Below, piece after piece: positions 1 through 7,692 of a stretch of DNA of 42,399 nt (position 1 is its first letter; the number at the start of each line of letters is the position of its first letter). The notes below the pieces were generated by a model that was not told the origin of the DNA, searched no databases, and saw nothing but the letters and a program-made list of their open reading frames with translations. This DNA comes from UBA6022 sp036382575. GTDB taxonomy: Bacteria; Patescibacteriota; Saccharimonadia; Saccharimonadales; Saccharimonadaceae. The stretch covers positions 1 through 42,399 of the forward strand of contig DASVHL010000021.1 of assembly GCA_036382575.1 (NCBI GenBank). Reading direction: 5' to 3'. The position numbers were made by a program, and so were the translations under genes.

Positions 1-75
1 GGGGAGGGAGCTACTCGCCGCCATGCGTAATAAGTTTGGTGGCCACAATATCGACGGCCAACAATAGTCGCCGGC
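1..75. other. Window edge, downstream of the deacetylase operon
   Basis: This is the sequence just beyond the last gene of the exopolysaccharide operon. It holds an imperfect stem (TTGGTGGCC against GGCCAACAA) without a T-tract, which could be a weak end-of-operon hairpin. No complete gene fits. A minus-strand ATG near position 24 could begin a further gene, but too little is present to judge. Confidence 0.3.
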
Positions 76-1890
76 TTAATTCGTTAGATACCAGCGAGCA
101 TCGTCATAATACGCAGTAATATTTGAGTTGCCGGTTACAATAATCTGTAAACTTGCAGATTTTACGGCCGATGATGATGGCTTGTACGAAATTGAAACAT
201 CACCACTACTAACACCTCGGACACCAGTTTTGTATTGACCCGATACCCAGTTACCTGCAGCATCGTATTCGTCAACATAAAAGCCGACTTCGCCAGACGA
301 CAGTTGAGCGACAGCGACATAGCTCAAGAGATTATATGTCCTTAATGGATCGACTGCTACTTTTGGTGAAAATAGATGTCGATTTACCGTTGTCGCTACT
401 AACTTAACAGAATTGACTGGATTCGATGGGCTGCCATGATTCGTGGTGTCAGCTGTAATTGTCGTAGGGCTATTCGTCGTCCAGCCACCCGAAATACCAC
501 TGTCAAATGTGCCATTCGCAACAAGATTGGTGGGTACTGGTGGCGGAGCAACAGAGCTTAGCGCAAACCACTGCGCAGTATCATAAAACCCAGTAATACC
601 CGAGTTTGCCGTGACGATAACCTGAAGTCGAGCCTTTTTTACATTGGCTGAAGTAGGCTTATAGCTAAAGTTAAAATTCTCGACAAAGGCAGATCGCTCA
701 CCGTTTTTATATTGCCCTGATATCCAATTGTTAAATCCATCATACTCATCGATAAAGAACCCGACCTCGCCGCCAGTGATTCGGGTAACATTTACGAATT
801 GTTTCAATAGGTACGTCGTATTTGAATCTACTGCAATAATCGGCGAAAACAGATGTCCATTCTGTGCCGCAGCATTCAACGCAACCGAGCCAGCTGGATT
901 GGGTGCGCTACCATTGGTTGCTGCATTCGCGGCAATTGATGATGGCACATCAGTTGTCCAACCGCCAGAAATACCACTTTCGAAACTATTATTAGGTAAG
1001 AGATTTGTGTCACTTGCAACAAGTCCATTGCTAATGTTGACAGGTGTAATCAGTCCTGCATTCTGCTTTGTTTTTACATAAGCGGCGATTTGATCAAGCG
1101 CAGTCGTCCCATATTCGTAATCGTCAGGATCATTACTTGGAGTTGGTTTTATGTCATGCATTGTCAAAACTAGCCAATATTTATTCGTGATTGCAGCGTC
1201 GATCTTTGCCTTAACTTGAGCCACCGTTACGCCCGACTGAACCTGCATATTATTTAACAGATAGTCATTATACGGCCAAATATTGTTACCTTGATCTGCA
1301 AATCCACGATGTGACGTATAGACCTTGGCAATCTGCGCAAGAGTGGCCGCCGTATAATCGCCATATGGAGTTGAAAATGCTTTTACATCTATCCCCTGTG
1401 CAGTAAAATCAGCTTTACTCTGGGATAATTCTTGTGACACCTGCGCAGGAGTTAGCACATTTGGTTGACCGTCCGAGGCATCACTTGAAGCAAGGTATGG
1501 ATGTGTTGCTGTGTGTGAACCAATCTCCCAGCCTGCTGCCTTAAGTTGCTTGATCTGTGTCCAAGTCATGTACGAGGCGTCAGTATTTGCATGACATGTG
1601 TTTGGTATCGCCGACATACCGACGCAGCGAGTAATGACATAGTCAGTCCCTGTTAGACCGTATTTCGCTAGAGTGGGCTGTGCACGCGTTAATGCACTTG
1701 TTAATCCATCGTCAAATGTAAACGATATTTTTGCGCTTGGCACTGGATTCTGAACTGCCGCACGCGCTGCCAAACTAAACCACGCCGGCACCAGTACTGT
1801 CACTAACAACATGAGCGTCGCCACTAACCAAAGTTTTTTCTTCGGATAGCGCTGTATATTTCTTATACCCATACGAATTTCGTTCATCAT
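76..1890 (-). CDS. Secreted NodB-type polysaccharide deacetylase with two C-terminal CBM-like repeats
   Basis: Predicted exported carbohydrate esterase (CE4/NodB fold) that would remove acetyl groups from an extracellular or wall polysaccharide. A Lys/Arg-rich N-terminus and one hydrophobic segment (about residues 20-44) act as signal or anchor. The metal-binding motifs are visible: TFDDG at 58-62 and SHTATHP at 125-131. The later TPYG (174-177) lacks the usual Arg of motif 3, and a histidine follows in TMHD (243-246). Residues about 296-443 and 455-602 are two copies of one beta-rich module, probably glycan-binding. The ribosome site GAGGAGG sits before two adjacent ATGs; the second (MNEIR) has the better spacing. 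It is the last gene of the operon with the second deacetylase and the GT2 synthase, so their polymer is its likely substrate. Substrate identity is inference. Confidence 0.85.
   Translation of the reverse strand: MMNEIRMGIRNIQRYPKKKLWLVATLMLLVTVLVPAWFSLAARAAVQNPVPSAKISFTFDDGLTSALTRAQPTLAKYGLTGTDYVITRCVGMSAIPNTCHANTDASYMTWTQIKQLKAAGWEIGSHTATHPYLASSDASDGQPNVLTPAQVSQELSQSKADFTAQGIDVKAFSTPYGDYTAATLAQIAKVYTSHRGFADQGNNIWPYNDYLLNNMQVQSGVTVAQVKAKIDAAITNKYWLVLTMHDIKPTPSNDPDDYEYGTTALDQIAAYVKTKQNAGLITPVNISNGLVASDTNLLPNNSFESGISGGWTTDVPSSIAANAATNGSAPNPAGSVALNAAAQNGHLFSPIIAVDSNTTYLLKQFVNVTRITGGEVGFFIDEYDGFNNWISGQYKNGERSAFVENFNFSYKPTSANVKKARLQVIVTANSGITGFYDTAQWFALSSVAPPPVPTNLVANGTFDSGISGGWTTNSPTTITADTTNHGSPSNPVNSVKLVATTVNRHLFSPKVAVDPLRTYNLLSYVAVAQLSSGEVGFYVDEYDAAGNWVSGQYKTGVRGVSSGDVSISYKPSSSAVKSASLQIIVTGNSNITAYYDDARWYLTN
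85..1005 (-). repeat. Tandem duplication of a carbohydrate-binding-like module inside the deacetylase gene
   Basis: Two copies, about 562-1005 and 85-528, encode parallel sequences. Both carry SGISGGWTT, then HLFSP, GEVGF, then W(I/V)SGQYK, then SYKP, and end in an aromatic-rich strand. The copies are clearly paralogous yet diverged, so the duplication is not recent. Confidence 0.8.
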
Positions 1891-1921
1891 AGCCTCCTCG
1901 CCACATCATGGCGCACATTAA

Positions 1922-3652
1922 TTACTGACTGTCGATCTCCTGCAGTGCAGTGGAGACTGGTTCGACCACAATACCACTGCGTTTTATACTATCAAGCTGC
2001 TGTTGCAGTTGAGTTGGCGTCACAATTGTTTCAACACCGGATGTTGGCTCTATCCGATGGTACACGAGCACAAGCCACCCGTTACTAGCTTTCGCATCGG
2101 CTATTTCATCAGCTAGGCGTGCCGGCGTCACAGAATGACCCATATAGAGTACTCGGATATTATATAGATCAAAATTCTGTTTGGTATTTACTCCGGCATC
2201 AGTCCCACGAAGTGACGTGTAGTATCTGTGCGCATAGAACGCCAGTTGTGCGTCGACACCTCCAAATGGAGCGGCGAAATTAGTACTACTCTGTCCATGC
2301 ACTTGACTAAAATATTGCGCAGCATAGCCTAGTTGATGATCTATTTCTGACCTATCTAGCGTCGTAAAGTTCAAATGCTTATAGCCATGCGATGCCACCT
2401 CATGGCCATCGTCCACCAATGCCTGAACTTGAGCTGATGTCATAAAGTTTGCCGTATCAATAACCGATGGATTCAGATAAAATGTCCCTTCGTACCCATA
2501 CCGATTCAATAAACTCGCACCGTTATTGAATGCAGATAGCCAGCCGTCGTCAAATGTCATCGACAGTCGCGGCCTATCCCACACGAGTGGGCCTGATTGA
2601 GTTAAATTATATAGGCCATTCCCTCGTGTATCTAGGTAACCATTATTACGAAGTACAAGCGTCACAACGACACTATCGGCATTTTGGGGTATTTCAAATT
2701 CTTGCTTAAATGCCGTCCAATTTTTCACTGGCAACAGTTGACGAATTGTCTCAAATCTTCGCTCTCCACCGGAGAGCGTATATTCAGCAATGACATCAAT
2801 GGGCACATCACTACGATATATCGAAGTAAATTGATACATTTGATGCGGCGATACCGCGACAGGAGTGTACTGCCATTTCGCTTCACCATCCTTAAAGCTA
2901 CTCGATTGACTACGTAGATACGACGCACCATCATTCGTCACATAAGCGAATGTGGCTTGGTTATTACCGTAGCTAAAGCTCGACCAATCAGCCGGCACTA
3001 CCCCATCATTACTCGATAGTTGAGGATTTGACACAAGATTATTACCAAGTTCCCCACGAGGCTGCTGAAATAAATCACTTGGATTTGGCTCGAGGTATGT
3101 TCGATCGATCTGAAGCTCACCTCGACCAGTCACACTATATATAAACTGCACACTCTCAGCCCCCTGCCCGGCTACAAACACATGACTTGCGGCCTCCCAA
3201 TCTTCTGCTTGCTTAAAGCGACCAACGATAAATTGATCGTATGAACCGTCGGTATTATTAGTACGAAGAATCAGGTCAAATGGCAGGTTAGCTTTATAAA
3301 TCGTTTTGTAATAATATCGTTCGCCTGGCTTAACTGTGGCAAGAGGGCTTGTAAGTGTCGTATTGCCACGTGTCACTTGATTTGCGTTCGTAAATGTAAT
3401 GGCCACTGCATTATCCTTTGCCTTGCGTGTAGATGCCGTACTTGATTCAGCGGCCGAGACCTGCCATCCAATAGGAACGCCCTGTGCATCGAGGTCGTCG
3501 AGTCCTGCATTCGGCAGTATGTTAGTAACGGCATTTGCGAGCCGTGGCGTGGCAGCGATCACTGAATATTGTTGCCACACAAAGAATAATAAAAATACGA
3601 CCGGCATAACCGTAATGAATGGGTTTTTCCAAAATGCAACACGATTATTCAT
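1922..3652 (-). CDS. Secreted polysaccharide deacetylase with N-terminal CBM-like domains and C-terminal NodB domain
   Basis: A second exported NodB-type deacetylase, with the domain order reversed relative to its downstream neighbour. A hydrophobic signal or anchor spans about residues 12-33. Two beta-sandwich, CBM-like regions follow (about 45-187 and 205-360). The NodB domain has TFDDG at 366-370, SHGYKH at 421-426, APFG near 461 (again without the motif-3 Arg) and YHRI near 531. The start is supported by GGAGAA five nt upstream. It overlaps the end of the GT2 synthase gene by 8 nt, which indicates translational coupling and a shared pathway. It resembles the PgaB/IcaB role (partial deacetylation of a GlcNAc polymer), but the polymer is not proven. 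Confidence 0.85.
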   Translation of the reverse strand: MNNRVAFWKNPFITVMPVVFLLFFVWQQYSVIAATPRLANAVTNILPNAGLDDLDAQGVPIGWQVSAAESSTASTRKAKDNAVAITFTNANQVTRGNTTLTSPLATVKPGERYYYKTIYKANLPFDLILRTNNTDGSYDQFIVGRFKQAEDWEAASHVFVAGQGAESVQFIYSVTGRGELQIDRTYLEPNPSDLFQQPRGELGNNLVSNPQLSSNDGVVPADWSSFSYGNNQATFAYVTNDGASYLRSQSSSFKDGEAKWQYTPVAVSPHQMYQFTSIYRSDVPIDVIAEYTLSGGERRFETIRQLLPVKNWTAFKQEFEIPQNADSVVVTLVLRNNGYLDTRGNGLYNLTQSGPLVWDRPRLSMTFDDGWLSAFNNGASLLNRYGYEGTFYLNPSVIDTANFMTSAQVQALVDDGHEVASHGYKHLNFTTLDRSEIDHQLGYAAQYFSQVHGQSSTNFAAPFGGVDAQLAFYAHRYYTSLRGTDAGVNTKQNFDLYNIRVLYMGHSVTPARLADEIADAKASNGWLVLVYHRIEPTSGVETIVTPTQLQQQLDSIKRSGIVVEPVSTALQEIDSQ

Positions 3653-4970
3653 GAGTCTTCTCCATCACTTGCACTGAATTGGTCGCAGGAACGCCGATAA
3701 CTTGTCCGCCAATACGTGATGGTGAATGCCAAATTGACCCACTTGAATGCCGTTGCACCAGACGGTGCGCCCGCAACACGCATAAAGTCACAGCCATGAC
3801 CTGAATAACATCCATAATATAAAAGATAAAATACGCCAGCGGCACATAGAGTGTTAGATACAGCCTTTCTCTGAAACGCAAATGCTCGTCATACCATAAT
3901 GTCAGGAACATATAGGCTGTCATCGTAATGTAGGTACCAAGCAGCAAGATCAGACTATTATGCATAACCATGAGGTAGACCGCATATGCCCATGTAAACG
4001 GCAGTAGTAATAAAAGTATCTCACTCAAAAGTGCCATCGGCAAACGATATATCGTTAGCATTGATGTATAGTTCTGATCATTCTTCCCAATTAATTGATT
4101 GTGCTTCAATATATTTTGAAAGCTACCATATTTCCAGCGATACCGTTGACGAAACAAGCCACGAAAACTTTCCACTGGCTCCGTCATTGCCATCACATCA
4201 GCAGCATATACTAGTCTATTCGCTTTATTACCCCTTGCGACAATCTTCATGCTTAGACTAATGTCTTCGGTCATTGTATCGGTATCATAGAATCCAATCG
4301 CGCGAATAGATTTCGTACGATATGTCGAGGCGACGCCACCAACAACAAATTCACAGTTAGTTAGCGAATAGGTTTTCTTGGCACGATACCCGATCATATG
4401 CTCAAACTTCTGCAAAATACTTAGTGTTGTATGTTGATTCATTACCTGAACATTCGCCGCCACGCCAACGACAGTTGGATCGCTAAAATAACTTATGGCA
4501 CGCTCAATAGCATCTGACGCAAGTACCGAATCCGCATCAAGCATCATGACAAATTTACTCTTCACATAGCGCCCTAACGCATAATTTAGCGCCGCACCTT
4601 TACCTGTATTCATGTGCCGATGTATAACACGCAGTTTATATTCAGGGTGTAGTTTTCGATATAGATTAACGATATGCTTTGTCGCATCCGTCGATGCATC
4701 ATTCACCACCATGACATCAAAGTTAGAGTAGGAATTTTTAAAAATAGACTGCAAGCATCGTTCAATAACCTTCTCTTCGTTATGCGCAGGTACTAAAACA
4801 GTCACGTTTGGGTGTAGCCGTACGATCGATTGCGGCATATGGAATCGCATCCTGCGACGCGCCTGCCAGACATCGTAGAGGCTCGCGCCAATCAAATAAA
4901 AGCCTAAATGTGTAATATAAATAACGCTCGTCGCCGTAAACAAATAAAACAGAAATGTATTAAAGTCCAT
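3645..4970 (-). CDS. Membrane glycosyltransferase family 2, PgaC/IcaA-like polysaccharide synthase
   Basis: Processive GT2 that probably polymerises and exports a beta-linked amino sugar polymer across the membrane. Visible features are an N-terminal membrane helix, the nucleotide-sugar region VLVPAHNEE, the DxD-type motif in MLDADS, the acceptor motif TEDISL and the processivity motif QRYRW, then several C-terminal membrane helices. A longer reading from 5048 is open, but the ATG at 4970 has GGAG six nt upstream and removes most of a long overlap with the upstream small gene, so I chose it (441 aa). It lies between a small membrane protein and two secreted deacetylases, the layout of a poly-GlcNAc-type locus. 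The sugar specificity is inferred from family and context. Confidence 0.85.
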   Translation of the reverse strand: MDFNTFLFYLFTATSVIYITHLGFYLIGASLYDVWQARRRMRFHMPQSIVRLHPNVTVLVPAHNEEKVIERCLQSIFKNSYSNFDVMVVNDASTDATKHIVNLYRKLHPEYKLRVIHRHMNTGKGAALNYALGRYVKSKFVMMLDADSVLASDAIERAISYFSDPTVVGVAANVQVMNQHTTLSILQKFEHMIGYRAKKTYSLTNCEFVVGGVASTYRTKSIRAIGFYDTDTMTEDISLSMKIVARGNKANRLVYAADVMAMTEPVESFRGLFRQRYRWKYGSFQNILKHNQLIGKNDQNYTSMLTIYRLPMALLSEILLLLLPFTWAYAVYLMVMHNSLILLLGTYITMTAYMFLTLWYDEHLRFRERLYLTLYVPLAYFIFYIMDVIQVMAVTLCVLRAHRLVQRHSSGSIWHSPSRIGGQVIGVPATNSVQVMEKTHE

Positions 4971-5220
4971 CACCGGCTCCAAGTCGTCGACGAATAACTC
5001 TCCGTCGATTTTGCCGTCTAACATGCAACGCTGCACGCATAATAGCAATCCGACGAATCGTCATGCTGAGAAGAATCATTGCCCAAATTACCAAGCTCGC
5101 GAATGCCAGCACCGTAATCAAATCAATCACTCGTGTCTGCTCAAATCCAGTAAATACATTCGGATTTGTAAGCGCAAACTCAGTGATTATCATGCCACTA
5201 AACCGATTGGCTGCGCGCAT
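4960..5220 (-). CDS. Small single-pass membrane protein, first gene of the exopolysaccharide operon
   Basis: An 86-residue protein with one hydrophobic segment (about residues 32-55) and a strongly basic, Arg-rich C-terminus (about 57-80), so the tail is probably cytoplasmic. It overlaps the GT2 start by 11 nt. By position it could be an accessory subunit of the synthase, as PgaD is to PgaC, but it has one rather than two helices and no similarity that I recognise. The start is uncertain: a GGAGG lies 18 nt before the ATG at 5220, which is long, and a later in-frame ATG is also possible. Confidence 0.6.
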   Translation of the reverse strand: MRAANRFSGMIITEFALTNPNVFTGFEQTRVIDLITVLAFASLVIWAMILLSMTIRRIAIMRAALHVRRQNRRRVIRRRLGAGDGL

Positions 5221-5270
5221 CTCTTCATATCACTATCGCCTCCCTCTCTATTTCACCCTGTTCTAAATTG

Positions 5271-5300
5271 ACTATAGAACCGACAGCATCGTAGTGGCAG
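5271..5300 (-). promoter_or_regulatory. Promoter of the exopolysaccharide operon
   Basis: Reading the minus strand, CTGCCA (5295-5300) and TATAGT (5271-5276) are separated by 18 nt, placing transcription start about 45 nt upstream of the small membrane protein. Fair rather than strong match. Confidence 0.5.
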
Positions 5301-5321
5301 TGATTTTTATTACTAATCCTA

Positions 5322-5379
5322 TGTAATTATATTCACAAACTAATTACAGCATCCTGTAATCTGAATTACATTTATTACA
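5322..5379. promoter_or_regulatory. Cluster of TGTAAT/ATTACA half-sites between divergent operons (putative operator)
   Basis: Five copies of one hexamer occur in 58 bp: TGTAAT at 5322 and 5355, and ATTACA at 5343, 5365 and 5374. They form two perfect dyads: TGTAATTA/TAATTACA with an 11-nt spacer, and TGTAAT-ctga-ATTACA. The cluster lies upstream of the minus-strand -35 and runs into the -35 zone of the xylanase gene, where a dimeric regulator could control both directions. The regulator is unknown. Confidence 0.65.
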
Positions 5380-5391
5380 CGGCCAATCCAC

Positions 5392-5417
5392 TAAAATAAA
5401 TTGTGTTGACGAGGAGG
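5392..5417 (+). promoter_or_regulatory. Xylanase -10 element and ribosome binding site
   Basis: TAAAAT at 5392-5397 is a plausible -10 with no good -35, as expected for an activated or operator-controlled promoter. GAGGAGG at 5411-5417 is a strong Shine-Dalgarno sequence and selects ATG 5421. The same CGAGGAGGCT context precedes the deacetylase at 1890. Confidence 0.5.
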
Positions 5418-5420
5418 CTC

Positions 5421-7178
5421 ATGCACGAGATCATGCCACATCGCGATTTTATAGGTTATCTGAAAAGCGCAGTAATAGCACTAGTTATTGTGAGTGGTTT
5501 ATTATGTGCCGTCTATGTGTGGACGTATCGAGACGGTATCTTCTCGGCCCACACAGCTGCTAATCAGCAGACAAATTTGCTGGCATCTGGCTGGGATCAC
5601 ATGCCAGGCGTTACCCCGCAGACTAGCGGCCTACATGTGACACATACAGACCAAGCAATCGTACAACAAGATGGATCACCCGGAATGACCAATCCTTCAG
5701 TGAACCTATATGGAACTCATCTGTATGCCGATGGCGATTACTCCTTGACGGCAAAAATCAGCGACATTAGTGGTAGCGCTGTTTTGCGCGTATTTGGCGC
5801 CGCACCACTTACTCAAGATGAGTTCTATACTAATCCTAGAAATATTGAACTCGTCATTAATGACACGTCCGTCACAACGAACACATGGGTTAGTAACCGG
5901 TCAAGAAATCCGTATACTCAAAAGCCTAGCAACTCAACAGTCCGCTCGATCAAACAATCCCCATCGCATACACTTTCAATAAAGCATACTAATGGACAGC
6001 TCATTATTCAAATTGACAATGCAACGATTGCTCAACAGCGTTATAAAAATATCTTTGATAAAGAAGTTTGGTTTGGGCTCACAACCACAGCGCCTAATGA
6101 TAGCTGGACATTGCAAAGTCTTGATCTTACTACCAATGCACCTAATCGCGTCTTTGCTGTTAATACCACAGCAAGCACCGTGCAGCGCGCACCAGCCACG
6201 GACGCCCTCCAGACACTTGCGAATCGAACACGACCAGACTTTCAGGTTGGCGCAGCTGTCGCCCTTGCACCATCTATCAGCGACAATAATTATCGCAACT
6301 TAGTCTATGGTGGTCAGTTTGGGAGTATCACAACCGAAAATGCGCTCAAATGGCAGTTCATCCATCCTCAACTATCGACATATGATTTTACAGATGCTGA
6401 CAATCTGGTAAATCTCGCCAGACAGCATGCTCTATCAGTTCATGGACACACACTTGTATTTGGTGAAGCTAATCCCGCATGGGTTCTCAATCTCCCGACA
6501 AAAACTAATACTGACAAACTAAAAGTCGAACAGATCATGATTGACCATGTTACGAAAACCATGGGTCATTTCAAGGGTCGCATTACGAGCTGGGATGTGG
6601 TCAATGAACCCCTCAGTGACGATGAAGATACTATCGGTCTGCGCCAACATAAATGGTTTGAGGCTATGGGCGAATCGTACATTGCTACAGCATTTCGGAC
6701 CGCCCATGATGCAGATCCACAGGCAAAACTCTTTATCAACGATTACGGACTTGAGGCTGATGGCGAACGTTGGGACACAATGCTTGCACTCGTTACCCAA
6801 CTTAAAAAGGATGGTGTTCCGATAGATGGCGTCGGCTTCCAAGCACATGTTTACGAAGAAGCCGATAAAATTGATGTCGGTACTCTTCGTCAACATATAC
6901 GACAACTAGCTGACCTTGGACTTGTCAGCCGCATATCGGAAATGGATGTGTATAGTGACGATGGACCAGACGTACAATCACAACAATACCGTGATGTATT
7001 TGTCGCCTGTTTTGACGAACCTAGTTGCATGTCTTGGACAACCTGGGGTGTCACCGATAAGTACAATCTCTATCTCGATGATAGAGGCAGAATTGCGAGC
7101 GGCCAAGATTATCTGTGGGACATGAATGCTCAACCAACCCCTGCACTCACAGCTATTCAAAGCTTTTTGCGACAATAA
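5421..7178 (+). CDS. Membrane-anchored or secreted GH10 endo-1,4-beta-xylanase
   Basis: A GH10 glycoside hydrolase that would cut beta-1,4-xylan outside the cell. One hydrophobic segment near the N-terminus (about residues 14-36) gives export or anchoring. Residues about 45-240 form a beta-rich region that looks like a glycan-binding module. The GH10 barrel follows: GSITTENALKW, then SWDVVNEP with the acid/base Glu near residue 396, then ISEMDV with the nucleophile Glu near residue 507, and a late SWTTWGV strand. Both catalytic residues are present, so activity is expected. The reading is open upstream from a GTG at 5403, but ATG 5421 lies just behind a strong ribosome site. It is transcribed away from the deacetylase/synthase operon across a shared regulatory region. 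A dedicated xylanase suggests use of, or defence against, plant or host glycan. Confidence 0.88.
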   Translation: MHEIMPHRDFIGYLKSAVIALVIVSGLLCAVYVWTYRDGIFSAHTAANQQTNLLASGWDHMPGVTPQTSGLHVTHTDQAIVQQDGSPGMTNPSVNLYGTHLYADGDYSLTAKISDISGSAVLRVFGAAPLTQDEFYTNPRNIELVINDTSVTTNTWVSNRSRNPYTQKPSNSTVRSIKQSPSHTLSIKHTNGQLIIQIDNATIAQQRYKNIFDKEVWFGLTTTAPNDSWTLQSLDLTTNAPNRVFAVNTTASTVQRAPATDALQTLANRTRPDFQVGAAVALAPSISDNNYRNLVYGGQFGSITTENALKWQFIHPQLSTYDFTDADNLVNLARQHALSVHGHTLVFGEANPAWVLNLPTKTNTDKLKVEQIMIDHVTKTMGHFKGRITSWDVVNEPLSDDEDTIGLRQHKWFEAMGESYIATAFRTAHDADPQAKLFINDYGLEADGERWDTMLALVTQLKKDGVPIDGVGFQAHVYEEADKIDVGTLRQHIRQLADLGLVSRISEMDVYSDDGPDVQSQQYRDVFVACFDEPSCMSWTTWGVTDKYNLYLDDRGRIASGQDYLWDMNAQPTPALTAIQSFLRQ

Positions 7179-7188
7179 TGCTTACGAT

Positions 7189-7216
7189 TTGAAGTTCACT
7201 GTCGACCTGTTATAAC
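7189..7216 (+). promoter_or_regulatory. Promoter of the zinc-ribbon gene
   Basis: TTGAAG (7189-7194) and TATAAC (7211-7216) are spaced by 16 nt, giving a leader of about 38 nt before GTG 7261. Confidence 0.55.
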
Positions 7217-7260
7217 AATTACGTGACGTATTGTCATCACATAACAGAGGAGGTGATCGT

Positions 7261-7497
7261 GTGGAAACACGCGAGAAGAAAGATAAAGTCGTCAAGCAAA
7301 AAATCGTACGTAAAATTACGACAGCGCACGAGTTAAAACTATTGATGCAGCATAACAACCCACGCAATGAGCCTGTCGGCATCTTAACTGGTCGTTGCAA
7401 AAACTGTGGCTCTCAAGAGATCTGGGCCCATGACCACCCAAAAGCTATCGGCTGCAATTGCTGCGGATTCACCTATTCCACTGATCGCACTAACTAA
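7261..7497 (+). CDS. Small zinc-ribbon protein of unknown function
   Basis: A 78-residue protein. The first 40 residues are highly charged (Lys, Arg, Glu). The C-terminal half has four or five cysteines, CKNC at 46-49 and CNCC at 65-68, arranged as a zinc ribbon. The reading is open from a TTG at 7231, but AGGAGGTGA (7248-7256) directly precedes GTG 7261, which I take as the start. I do not recognise a family; basic-tail zinc ribbons of this kind often bind nucleic acid or a protein partner. It lies on the same strand just before the proteasomal ATPase, but that gene has its own promoter and long leader, so co-function is only suggested. Confidence 0.7.
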   Translation: METREKKDKVVKQKIVRKITTAHELKLLMQHNNPRNEPVGILTGRCKNCGSQEIWAHDHPKAIGCNCCGFTYSTDRTN

Positions 7498-7518
7498 TAG
7501 TTGATGAGATCAGCGGAC

Positions 7519-7530
7519 TCACCTCCTCTG
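7519..7530 (+). promoter_or_regulatory. Anti-Shine-Dalgarno sequence downstream of the zinc-ribbon gene
   Basis: TCACCTCCTCTG is a perfect 12-nt reverse complement of the gene's own ribosome site at 7245-7256. In the mRNA the 3' region could pair with the start region and block translation or close the message into a loop. It sits inside a weak GATGAG/CTCATC stem (7503-7508 with 7532-7537) followed by a T-rich stretch. Confidence 0.5.
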
Positions 7531-7571
7531 CCCTCATCTCTCGATATTATTTTTATCACATATCACTAACA

Positions 7572-7600
7572 TTGCAACAAATGCAAGTCGATGTTATTAT
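7572..7600 (+). promoter_or_regulatory. Promoter of the proteasomal ATPase gene
   Basis: TTGCAA (7572-7577) and TATTAT (7595-7600) are separated by 17 nt. Transcription would start near 7607, giving a leader of about 85 nt. Confidence 0.6.
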
Positions 7601-7624
7601 CATACATAACTCTACAGCCTGTGG

Positions 7625-7669
7625 GGTTGAGGCTATCCGTAGTGTCAACTCTCAACCGAGAGTTGCACT
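7625..7669 (+). promoter_or_regulatory. Structured 5' leader with two mutually exclusive stems
   Basis: Stem A pairs GGTTGAG (7625-7631) with CTCAACC (7651-7657). Stem B pairs CAACTCTC (7646-7653) with GAGAGTTG (7658-7665) and can extend to AGTG/CACT (7641-7669) with one bulged base. The two share bases 7651-7653, so only one can form. Stem B ends about 10 nt before the ribosome site GGAGG (7680-7684). The layout suggests a regulatory switch of unknown trigger. Confidence 0.5.
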
Positions 7670-7692
7670 TTACAATTTTGGAGGTACCCAAA

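Noticed and set aside
6519..6905. 128-codon minus-strand frame within the xylanase gene
   Set aside because: It lies across the GH10 catalytic region and has no independent support.
7261..7497. The small gene before the proteasomal ATPase as a Pup-like tag
   Set aside because: It is a cysteine zinc ribbon and lacks the C-terminal GGQ/GGE of Pup; no other small protein here ends that way.
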